A stretch of 64,000 nucleotides of DNA from Arthrobacter sp. ov118 (GTDB lineage Bacteria; Actinomycetota; Actinomycetes; Actinomycetales; Micrococcaceae): contig NZ_FPAY01000009.1 of NCBI RefSeq assembly GCF_900116495.1, positions 62,001-126,000 on the forward strand, read 5' to 3'. The translations under genes were made by a program, and so were the position numbers. Below, in pieces: positions 8,317-15,259 of this stretch (position 1 is the first letter of the stretch; each line of letters opens with the position of its first letter). The notes below the pieces were generated by a model. The model had not been told where the DNA came from. It did not search any database and saw only the letters and a list, made by a program, of their open reading frames with translations.

Positions 8317-9120
8317 ATGATCAACAAAGTTGTTGCCAGCGCCGCCGTTGCTGTCGCGGACATCCACGACGGCGCCTCGCTCGCCGTCGGCGGCTTCGGG
8401 CTGTGCGGCATCCCGGTGGCCCTGATCGAGGCCCTGCACCAGGGCGGTGCGAGGAACCTGGAGACAGTGAGCAACAACTGCGGAGTCGACGACTGGGGCC
8501 TCGGGATCCTCCTAAAGGACGGCCGGATCCGCCGCACCATCAGCTCGTACGTGGGGGAGAACAAGGAATTCGCCCGGCAATACCTCGCCGGCGAGCTAGA
8601 GGTGGTTCTCACCCCCCAGGGCACCCTGGCCGAGAAACTGCGCGCCGGCGGCGCCGGCATTCCTGCCTTCTACACGCCGGCCGGCGTCGGAACCCAGGTG
8701 TCCGACGGCGGGCTGCCGCAGAAGTACGACGCCGCGGGCCACGTTGCGGTCGCCTCCGCCGCCAAGGAAGTCCGCAGCTTCAACGGCGCGGACTATGTGC
8801 TGGAGGAATCGCTGAGCCCCGACTTCGGCCTTGTGCACGCCTGGAAGGGAGACCGCCACGGCAATCTCGTTTTCCACGCCACCGCCATGAACTTCAACCC
8901 GTTGTGCGCCATGGCCGGGCGGATCACGATTGCCGAGGTTGAGGAACTCGTCGAGCCGGGGGAGCTGGACCCGGAGCACGTCCACGTACCGGGCATCTTC
9001 GTCCAGCGCGTGGTGCTGGCCCCGCAGGGAGAGAAACGCATTGAAAAGCGGACGGTGGCAGTGTCCTCCGCAGCTTCAAAGGCGCAGGGTGCAGATGCAG
9101 CAGCGCAGGCAGGAGCATAG
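8317..9120 (+). CDS. scoA: 3-oxoacid CoA-transferase subunit A
   Basis: 267-aa alpha subunit of a two-subunit 3-oxoacid CoA-transferase (succinyl-CoA:acetoacetate type), which would activate the acetoacetate produced at the end of leucine breakdown. Family features: GASLAVGGFGLCGIPVALIEAL near the N-terminus, the SNNCGVDDWGLG block, VLTPQGTLAEKLRAGGAGIPAFYTPAGVGT, and GDRHGNLVF. SD GGAAGGA lies just ahead of the ATG. The last 25 residues are Ala/Ser-rich and look non-essential. It is followed after 2 bases by scoB. A role in itaconate or other dicarboxylate activation is also possible, as proposed for homologous M. tuberculosis clusters. Confidence 0.92.
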   Translation: MINKVVASAAVAVADIHDGASLAVGGFGLCGIPVALIEALHQGGARNLETVSNNCGVDDWGLGILLKDGRIRRTISSYVGENKEFARQYLAGELEVVLTPQGTLAEKLRAGGAGIPAFYTPAGVGTQVSDGGLPQKYDAAGHVAVASAAKEVRSFNGADYVLEESLSPDFGLVHAWKGDRHGNLVFHATAMNFNPLCAMAGRITIAEVEELVEPGELDPEHVHVPGIFVQRVVLAPQGEKRIEKRTVAVSSAASKAQGADAAAQAGA

Positions 9121-9122
9121 CC

Positions 9123-9884
9123 GTGGAATCGAACAACACCCAGAGCGCTCCGCCCCGTCCCGAAGCCGTGCGGCACGAGTACCGGCGCTCCACCGTCGTC
9201 CATCCTGACGGCAGCCAAGGCAAGGGCTGGACCCGGAACGAACTCGCCGCGCGCGTGGCGCAGGAACTGCACAACGGGCAGTACGTCAACTTGGGGATCG
9301 GGATGCCGACGCTGATCCCGAACTACATTCCCGCCGGCGTCGAGGTGGTGCTGCATTCGGAAAACGGGATCCTCGGTGTCGGGCCGTACCCGGCCGAGGA
9401 CCAGGTCGATCCTGACCTCATCAACGCCGGCAAGGAAACCGTTACGGTCAACAAGGGCGCCGCGTTCTTTGATTCCGCCGCTTCCTTTGGCATGATCCGC
9501 GGCGGCCACGTCGATGTTGCTGTGCTCGGCGCCATGGAGGTCGCCGCCAATGGCGACCTCGCCAACTGGATGATCCCCGGCAAGATGGTCAAAGGCATGG
9601 GCGGCGCGATGGACCTGGTTTTCGGTGCCAAGAAGGTGATCGTGATGATGGAGCACGTGGACCGCAACGGCAAGCCCAAAATCGTGGATGCCTGCACGCT
9701 GCCGCTGACCGGGAAGGGCTGCGTGGACCGGATCATCACCGACCTCGCCGTGATCGACATCGTGACCGAGGGCGGGCGCTCCCGGCTGGTGCTGCGCGAA
9801 CTGGCCCCCGACGTGACCGTGGAAGAAGTGGTGGCAGCCACCGGAGCCGAACTCTTCGAAGAAGACCAGGAACTGACCGTATGA
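9123..9884 (+). CDS. scoB: 3-oxoacid CoA-transferase subunit B
   Basis: 253-aa beta subunit, partner of scoA. The active-site glutamate that forms the CoA thioester lies in HSENGILGVGPYP (E80). Other family blocks are NLGIGMPTLIPNYIP, FFDSAASFGMIRGGHVDVAVLGAMEV and NWMIPGKMVKGMGGAMDLV. The GTG at 9123 is used; about 38 residues before WTRNELAARVAQ are longer than usual for SCOT-B proteins, so a later start cannot be excluded, but no in-frame ATG with a good SD was seen. It overlaps the MaoC gene by 4 bases. Confidence 0.92.
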   Translation: MESNNTQSAPPRPEAVRHEYRRSTVVHPDGSQGKGWTRNELAARVAQELHNGQYVNLGIGMPTLIPNYIPAGVEVVLHSENGILGVGPYPAEDQVDPDLINAGKETVTVNKGAAFFDSAASFGMIRGGHVDVAVLGAMEVAANGDLANWMIPGKMVKGMGGAMDLVFGAKKVIVMMEHVDRNGKPKIVDACTLPLTGKGCVDRIITDLAVIDIVTEGGRSRLVLRELAPDVTVEEVVAATGAELFEEDQELTV

Positions 9885-10441
9885 GGGACGCAGAGCGGAC
9901 GTCGACCGGCACCAGTGCGGGCAGCCCCCGCGTGATTGAACAGCGCGGCCTCTACTTCGATGAGCTGGAAGAGGGCGTGGTGTATGCCCACCGGCCCGGC
10001 CGGACCGTCACGGAGACGGACAACGTCCTGTTCACCACCATGACCATGAACACCCAGGCACTGCACCTGGACGCGGCCTGGAGCGCCGGGCAGCCGTTCG
10101 GCCAGCGGTTGATGAATTCGATGTTCACCCTTGCCACCGTGGTGGGTCAGTCCGTTCCCCAGTTGACCCAGGGCACCATCGTGGCCCAGCTGGGCCTGAC
10201 GGATGTGTCCTTTCCGCACCCGCTCTACCACGGGGACACCCTGTACACCGAGACAGTGGTCACCGGGAAGCGGCTCTCCTCCTCCCGTCCCGGCCAGGGC
10301 ATCGTGACCATGCAGCACACCGGCCGGAACCAACACGGCGACGTCGTGGCGCTCGCCGCCCGGAGCTGCCTGATGTGGACACGCGAGGCCCACGCCGCTG
10401 CCGGGCTGGAAGCGGCGCAAAAGGGGACAATAGAGACATGA
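9881..10441 (+). CDS. MaoC-family acyl-CoA hydratase
   Basis: 186-aa hot-dog-fold protein of the MaoC dehydratase family. Visible features are the DELEEGVVYAHRPGRTVTETDNVLFT start, a QPFGQRLMNSMFTLATVVGQSV helix and LGLTDVSFPHPLYHGDTLYTETVV, matching the hydratase core and C-terminal strand pattern. In this cluster no crotonase-type 3-methylglutaconyl-CoA hydratase exists, so this enzyme is the best local candidate for that hydration. By position it equals Rv2499c of M. tuberculosis, reported to act on itaconyl-CoA. The precise substrate here is inference. It overlaps both neighbours by 4 bases, consistent with tight co-expression. Confidence 0.85.
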   Translation: MRDAERTSTGTSAGSPRVIEQRGLYFDELEEGVVYAHRPGRTVTETDNVLFTTMTMNTQALHLDAAWSAGQPFGQRLMNSMFTLATVVGQSVPQLTQGTIVAQLGLTDVSFPHPLYHGDTLYTETVVTGKRLSSSRPGQGIVTMQHTGRNQHGDVVALAARSCLMWTREAHAAAGLEAAQKGTIET

Positions 10442-11271
10442 GTTTCCTGATGGGTCCCGCAATGCTGTTCTGCCCCGCCGACCGCCCCGAACGGTACCAA
10501 AAAGCTGCCGGACGCTCCGACACCGTGATCGTGGACCTCGAGGACGCTGTGGCCCCCGGGGACAAACAGCGGGCCCGCGGCGCCATCCTCGCCCAGCTCG
10601 GTGCCACCGGCGACGTCCCGGAGCTGGATCCGAGCCGCACCATCATCCGGGTCAACCCGGCCGGCACGGACGAGTTCGAGAAGGACCTGCACTGCCTCAA
10701 GCACACGCCCTACCGGCACATCATGCTGGCCAAGGCCGAGAACGCCGACCAGCTCAAGGAGCTGGAGGGCTACAGCGTCATTGCGCTCTGCGAGACGGCC
10801 GCGGGCGTCCTCAACGCCCCCGCCATCGCCGCCGAGCCCAACGTCGTGGCCCTGATGTGGGGAGCCGAAGACCTGCTGGCGTCGCTCGGCGGCACCTCCA
10901 GCCGGACGGAGAACGGCGACTACCGGGCGGTGGCCCTCCACGCCCGCTCCAGCGTGCTTCTGGCCGCCGGCGCCTTCGGCAAGGACGCGATCGACGCCGT
11001 CTACGTCAACATCCCGGACCTGAACGGCCTGGCCGCCGAGGCACGGGACGCCGTGGCATCCGGGTTCGCGGCGAAGGCTTGCATCCACCCGGACCAGGTG
11101 GCCGTGGTCCGGGAAGCCTATGCACCCTCCGAGGCCGACGTCGCAGCGGCCGCCGAACTGCTCGACGCCGCCGCTGCCGCGGGCACGGGCGTCTTCCAGT
11201 TCCAGGGCAAGATGATCGATGGCCCCATCCTCAAGCACGCCGAGTCGACACTGCGCCGCGCCGGCCGCTAG
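10438..11271 (+). CDS. citE: CitE-like (HpcH/HpaI family) beta-hydroxyacyl-CoA lyase
   Basis: 277-aa TIM-barrel lyase related to citrate lyase beta and malyl-CoA lyases, acting alone without citrate lyase alpha/gamma subunits. Key blocks: DTVIVDLEDAVAPGDKQRAR, TIIRVNPAGT, MLAKAENADQL, ALCETAAGVLNA (the metal-binding Glu region), MWGAEDLLASLGG and KACIHPDQV. The M. tuberculosis counterpart Rv2498c has been characterised as a lyase used in leucine catabolism (HMG-CoA) and itaconate dissimilation; the same role is inferred here because no HMGL-type lyase is in the operon. The ATG at 10438 overlaps the MaoC stop (ATGA); an upstream in-frame start at 10375 would lie inside MaoC and gives a non-family N-terminus. 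Confidence 0.88.
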   Translation: MSFLMGPAMLFCPADRPERYQKAAGRSDTVIVDLEDAVAPGDKQRARGAILAQLGATGDVPELDPSRTIIRVNPAGTDEFEKDLHCLKHTPYRHIMLAKAENADQLKELEGYSVIALCETAAGVLNAPAIAAEPNVVALMWGAEDLLASLGGTSSRTENGDYRAVALHARSSVLLAAGAFGKDAIDAVYVNIPDLNGLAAEARDAVASGFAAKACIHPDQVAVVREAYAPSEADVAAAAELLDAAAAAGTGVFQFQGKMIDGPILKHAESTLRRAGR

Positions 11272-11293
11272 ATCGCTTCCGCCAGCACGCGAA

Positions 11294-11340
11294 AAGGCAC
11301 TTCGCGACAATGCTTCCTCAACATTGTCGCGAAGTGCCTT
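11294..11340 (-). terminator. Long perfect hairpin between convergent citE and the UspA-like gene
   Basis: The arms AAGGCACTTCGCGACAATG (11294-11312) and its exact complement (11322-11340) give a 19-bp perfect stem with a 9-nt loop. On the minus strand the stem ends in CCTTTT, a short U-run suitable for terminating the transporter operon; on the plus strand no T-run follows. It may serve both convergent transcripts, or be a dispersed palindromic repeat. Confidence 0.7.
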
Positions 11341-11415
11341 CCCGGCGGGCGGGTCTTGGGGTTCCCGCGCCGCTAGTTCACTGCGCCGCTAGTTCCCTGT
11401 TCGGTTAGCCACCGA

Positions 11416-11817
11416 CTAGTTCCGCGGTGCCGCCTTGACGGCGAGGATGGGGCAGTCCGCTTCGAGCAGGATCTGCTGGGCCGTGCTTCCCATGATGAGC
11501 TTCCCCACGGGGGTGCGTTTCCGCAGCCCGATCACGATCAGATCGGCCTGGTGCTCGTCGGCCGCCTGCAGGACCTCGCTGGCCGCGCCGTTGCCGCGGA
11601 CCGGCTGCAGGATCAGGTGCTCAACGCCTTCGGCCTTGAGCCGGTCCGCGACCGCGGCGATGTCGTCGCCCTGGACGTAGCGCCGGTCGACGAGGGCATC
11701 TCCGCGGGACGAGTTGACCACCACCAGAAGCTTCTGGCTCTTCCGGGCCTCGGTGATCGCGGTTTCAAGCGCGGCCACACCCTCGGAGCTGGGAACGTAT
11801 CCGACAATGATGCTCAC
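11416..11817 (-). CDS. Universal-stress-protein (UspA) family protein
   Basis: 133-aa single-domain UspA protein of the ATP-binding type: the C-terminal half has the nucleotide-binding signature G-x2-G-x9-G(S/T) seen as LIVIGLRKRTPVGKLIMGSTAQQILLEADCPILAVK, and the N-terminus VSIIVGYVPSSEG matches the first strand. The GTG at 11817 overlaps the tctA stop by 4 bases (GTGA), so it is translationally coupled as the last gene of the tctCBA operon. Its cellular role is unknown; a regulatory or stress link to tricarboxylate uptake is speculative. Confidence 0.85.
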   Translation of the reverse strand: MSIIVGYVPSSEGVAALETAITEARKSQKLLVVVNSSRGDALVDRRYVQGDDIAAVADRLKAEGVEHLILQPVRGNGAASEVLQAADEHQADLIVIGLRKRTPVGKLIMGSTAQQILLEADCPILAVKAAPRN

Positions 11818-13475
11818 GGTTCCTCCTGTCGCCGTCGTGCGTGGACGGACTGGTTGGTGCTTCCTGTGGCCTCGGCCATTTCGCTGCCGTCGTTGGCGCC
11901 GCCGTCGGCCTCTGCCATCCGGAGGTCGCTGCCGGCCTGGGCCTGATCGTCCTGCGGCAGCGGTCCTGCGGTGCCTGCCGGAACCGCCTGCGGCCGCGAC
12001 CGGCGCCAGAGCTTGAGCAGCAGCGGCCAGACCAGGATGATCGCCACAATGATGTAGATGCCGACGGCGATCGGCTCGCTCAAGAGACCGGAGGGGTCGC
12101 CGCCGAAGAGCTGAAGGGTCTTGCGCAGCTGGCCCTCGACACGCGGGCCCAGGATCACGCCCAGGATGAGCGGCAGGACGGGCAGCCCGAACCGGCGCAT
12201 CATGAACCCGAGGGCGCCGAGCGCCAGCAGGATTACCAGATCGAACGCCTGCAGGTTCACCGAGTAAGCGCCCAGCGTGGCGAAGAACAGGATTCCGGCA
12301 TAGAGGTACGGACGCGGCAGTTGCAGAAGCTTGGCCCACAGGGGTGCCAGCGGCAGGTTGATGACCAGGAGCAGGAAGTTGCCGATGAAGAGGCTGGCGA
12401 TCAGCGCCCACACCAGCGGTCCCTCGCTCTCGAACAGCTGAGGTCCTGGCTGGATGCCGTACGAGGTGAACGCTGCCAGCATCACGGCCGCGGTGGCGTT
12501 GGTAGGCAGCCCCATCGCCAGCAATGGGGTCAGGGTGCCGGCCGCGGCTGCGTTGTTCGCGGCCTCCGGTCCGGCCACGCCTTCGATGGCGCCCTTGCCG
12601 AACTCCTCCGGATGCTTGGAGAGGCGCTTTTCCGTGACATAGGAAAGGAAGGTCGGGATCTCGGCGCCGCCGGCAGGCAGTGCACCGAACGGGAAGCCGT
12701 ACACGGTTCCGCGCAGCCAAGGTTTCCAGGACCGCTTCCAGTCCTGTTTTCGCATCCAGGGCTGCCCCACGGGGATGATGTTGGCCGGGGTCCGGCGCAG
12801 GTGGGCCGCGACCCAGAGGGCTTCACCCACGGCGAAGATGGCGACCGCCACCACCACAATGTCCAAGCCGTCGGTGAGCAGCGGCTGGCCAAAGGTGAGC
12901 CGCCGCTGTCCTGTGACGGAGTCCATGCCGACCAGCCCGATCGCCAGGCCCAGCCCCAGCGAGGCAAAGCCGCGCAGCCGGGAGGAGCCCAGCACCGCAG
13001 TGACGGCAAGGAGGGCCAGGATCATGATCGCGAAGTAGCTCGGCGATCCCAGGCTGACGGCGAACTTGACCACAATGGGTGCACACACCGCGAGCAGTGT
13101 GGTGCCGATGGTGCCCGCTACGAAGGAGCCGATGGCCGCGGTGGCCAGGGCCTGGGCCGCTCTGCCGGCCTTGGCCATCTTGTGGCCTTCGATGGCCGTG
13201 ACCACCGAAGAGGATTCACCGGGGGTGTTGAGCAGGATGGAAGTGGTGGAGCCGCCGTACATGCCGCCGTAGTAGATGCCGGCGAACATGATGAAGGCGC
13301 TGGTGGGCTCCAGGACTTGCGTCACGGGAAGCAGCAGCGCCACGGTCATCGCCGGGCCCAGTCCGGGAAGGACGCCGACAGCGGTGCCCAGGACCACACC
13401 GATCACGGCGTAGAGGAAGTTCATGGGAGTCAGGGCGGTGGCAAAGCCGTCCATGAGGGAGCTAAAGACGTCCAT
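11814..13475 (-). CDS. tctA: Tripartite tricarboxylate transporter, large membrane subunit TctA
   Basis: 553-aa polytopic membrane protein (about 11-12 hydrophobic segments) that forms the transport channel with TctB and is fed by the binding protein TctC. Family signatures are GVLPGLGPAMTVALLLPVT near the N-terminus, GIYYGGMYGGSTTSILLNTPGE, and the second conserved loop GPEAANNAAAAGTLTPLLAMGLPTNATAAVML. The last 50 or so residues (after LLKLWRRSRPQ) are hydrophilic, rich in Ala, Asp, Gln and Ser, and probably cytoplasmic. It starts immediately after the tctB stop. Substrate could be citrate or another di/tricarboxylate; sequence alone does not decide. Confidence 0.93.
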   Translation of the reverse strand: MDVFSSLMDGFATALTPMNFLYAVIGVVLGTAVGVLPGLGPAMTVALLLPVTQVLEPTSAFIMFAGIYYGGMYGGSTTSILLNTPGESSSVVTAIEGHKMAKAGRAAQALATAAIGSFVAGTIGTTLLAVCAPIVVKFAVSLGSPSYFAIMILALLAVTAVLGSSRLRGFASLGLGLAIGLVGMDSVTGQRRLTFGQPLLTDGLDIVVVAVAIFAVGEALWVAAHLRRTPANIIPVGQPWMRKQDWKRSWKPWLRGTVYGFPFGALPAGGAEIPTFLSYVTEKRLSKHPEEFGKGAIEGVAGPEAANNAAAAGTLTPLLAMGLPTNATAAVMLAAFTSYGIQPGPQLFESEGPLVWALIASLFIGNFLLLVINLPLAPLWAKLLQLPRPYLYAGILFFATLGAYSVNLQAFDLVILLALGALGFMMRRFGLPVLPLILGVILGPRVEGQLRKTLQLFGGDPSGLLSEPIAVGIYIIVAIILVWPLLLKLWRRSRPQAVPAGTAGPLPQDDQAQAGSDLRMAEADGGANDGSEMAEATGSTNQSVHARRRQEEP

Positions 13476-13979
13476 TTAGAGGATTCCTTCCAGCAGCCCG
13501 GCGGGGAGCGAAATTCCGAGGCCGAGGTAGAAGCCGTAGAAGGTCAGCAGTGACAGGGCAACGGAGATAAGTCCGTCGCGGACATAGTGCCGGCTGCCGA
13601 GCGCCCAGACGCTGCCCCAGAAGAGCACAGTTCCGGAGATGACCCAGCCGGTCCAGTCGATGAGCAGGATGTTGGCAACGAAAGCGCCGGCGAGGGGGAG
13701 CACGGTCTTCCAGTCGGCAGGATGGGACAGGTCGACGTCTTCGCCGCCTTCAACCTCGCCCTGCCCGCCGCGCATCACGTTGATGGCCAGCATCACGGCG
13801 CAGACGATCAGGAGGCCGGCCACGATGTAGGGGACCGTTTTCGGCCCGACCGGGTCCGACTTGGAATAGGGGGTCACCAGGCCGGCGGCGTCCCACAGGA
13901 CCAGCACGCCGGCCGCCCCGAGCAGGAGGGCGACCCCCAGCTCGGAGCGGCCTTTGAGCCTGGAAGTCAGGGACGTCAC
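13476..13979 (-). CDS. tctB: Tripartite tricarboxylate transporter, small membrane subunit TctB
   Basis: 167-aa protein with four hydrophobic segments, typical of the poorly conserved small subunit: ELGVALLLGAAGVLVLWDAAG, a second at about 50-66, a third around LPLAGAFVANILLIDWTGWVISG, and a C-terminal pair ending GFYLGLGISLPAG. The hydrophilic loop between segments 2 and 3 (GGQGEVEGGEDVDLS) is acidic. The GTG start at 13979 overlaps the tctC stop by 4 bases, and its stop abuts the tctA ATG; an SD-like GAAGGAATCC for tctA lies within its 3' end. Confidence 0.88.
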   Translation of the reverse strand: MTSLTSRLKGRSELGVALLLGAAGVLVLWDAAGLVTPYSKSDPVGPKTVPYIVAGLLIVCAVMLAINVMRGGQGEVEGGEDVDLSHPADWKTVLPLAGAFVANILLIDWTGWVISGTVLFWGSVWALGSRHYVRDGLISVALSLLTFYGFYLGLGISLPAGLLEGIL

Positions 13980-14986
13980 GCCAGCCCAAGCTTCGTCAAA
14001 ACGTCTGCTACCCGCTTGTCCTGCTCGGTGAGGAAGGACTTGAATTCGTCACCGGTGAGGAAGGCATCAGTCCAGCTGTGCAACTTGAGGGCTTCCTGCC
14101 AGGAGGCCGAGCCGTGCATCTTCTCCAGGGCGGCGATCAGGGAAGCCTTGTCCGCGTCGCTGATGCCGGGAGGGGCCACCACGCCGCGCCAGTTGCTGAA
14201 GATCAGGTCAATTCCGGACTCCTTCAGCGTGGGGGCATCAACGCCTTCGAGGCGCTTCTCGCCACTCGTGGCCAGTACGCGGACCTCTCCGGACTCGATC
14301 TGCTTCAGGTACTCGCCGGCGCCCGAAGCTGCGAAGCCCAGCTTGTTGCCAAGGATGGCCGGAAGCAGATCGCCACCGCCGTCGTAAGAAACGAAGTTGA
14401 CCTTGGTCGCGTCAATGCCAACGGCTCCGGCGAGCTGCATCGGAAGCAGGTGATCGGGGCCGCCGGGGGAAGAACCGCCGCCTACGCTGATCGATCCGGG
14501 GTTGGCCTTCCACGCCTTCACCAGGTCGCCGATGGTCTTGTAGGGAGAGTCCTTGCCGACCATGATCGCGCCGGGCTCTTCGATGAGCCGGGCCAAGGGA
14601 GTGGTGTCCGTCAGCTTCGACCCGGACTTGTTGGTGTAGCTGGCGCCGACGACGCCGAGGCCCATCAGCATGGCCAGGTCGCCGTTGCCCTTCTCGTTTA
14701 CGACGCGTGCCAAGCCGACGGTGCCGCCGGCACCGGCGAGGTTGAACACCTCGGTGTTGCTCGCGATCTTCTCGTCGTCGAGGACCTTCGCGGCGGCCCG
14801 GGCGGTGGTGTCGTACCCTCCGCCGGCGGTGTTGGGGACCATGATCTGCAGCCCGGTAATGGGTCCCGCAGCGGCTCCGGTGCTGGCCGTTCCGGTGGTG
14901 CTCTTGGCGGTGGCACCGCAGCCGGTGGCCATTAGTGCGATGCCGGCAGCGACGGCGGCAATGCGCAATGCGCGGATCTGGCGCAT
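13976..14986 (-). CDS. tctC: Tripartite tricarboxylate transporter substrate-binding lipoprotein TctC
   Basis: 336-aa extracytoplasmic binding protein. The N-terminus has basic residues, a hydrophobic stretch and the lipobox LMATGC, so it should be lipid-anchored at the cysteine near residue 23. The mature part starts with a Ser/Thr/Ala-rich linker, then LQIMVPNTAGGGYDTTARAAAKVL (the conserved first strand and glycine loop of the family) and VFNLAGAGGTVGLARV. First gene of the operon, with SD AGAGGGAAAC before the ATG, divergent from the sensor kinase gene. Confidence 0.93.
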   Translation of the reverse strand: MRQIRALRIAAVAAGIALMATGCGATAKSTTGTASTGAAAGPITGLQIMVPNTAGGGYDTTARAAAKVLDDEKIASNTEVFNLAGAGGTVGLARVVNEKGNGDLAMLMGLGVVGASYTNKSGSKLTDTTPLARLIEEPGAIMVGKDSPYKTIGDLVKAWKANPGSISVGGGSSPGGPDHLLPMQLAGAVGIDATKVNFVSYDGGGDLLPAILGNKLGFAASGAGEYLKQIESGEVRVLATSGEKRLEGVDAPTLKESGIDLIFSNWRGVVAPPGISDADKASLIAALEKMHGSASWQEALKLHSWTDAFLTGDEFKSFLTEQDKRVADVLTKLGLA

Positions 14987-15259
14987 GTTTCCCTCTTCTC
15001 AAATAAGGATGTTCAATTTTCGGCCAGCGGACTGGCCGGTGGTTCGATGCTAGGGGCGCACGTGACGGGGATCACTCTTGTGTTCGCAGAGAAACTTAAG
15101 TTCATTTCGTTCACGTTTCAGCCGCCTGACATGGTCCGCCTTACAGGCGAAGCGGCACGGCGCGGTGGGGTATAGTTCACGGCACCGCCGCGGACTGTGC
15201 CCTCAAACGCGCCGTGACCCGCTCCCGCAAGCCGGCAACCACCACACGAAAGACAGCAC
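14987..15259. promoter_or_regulatory. Divergent control region between tctC and the sensor-kinase gene
   Basis: 273 bp without a credible gene. It contains a perfect palindrome AACTTAAGTT at 15093-15102 followed by two GTTCA motifs (15101-15115), a small GGCCAG/CTGGCC hairpin around 15024-15040, and TATAGT at 15171-15176, a possible -10 for the kinase operon without a clear -35. The palindrome cluster is the best candidate site for the CitB/DcuR-type response regulator encoded downstream; that link is inferred. Confidence 0.4.

Noticed and set aside
11272..11415. Insertion-sequence end at the long hairpin
   Set aside because: No transposase remnant, no second copy of the arm in the window and no target duplication; a terminator is simpler.
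11841..13553. 570-codon plus-strand open frame opposite tctA/tctB
   Set aside because: His/Gly/Gln-rich nonsense composition; the minus-strand tct genes have clear families and overlapping starts and stops.
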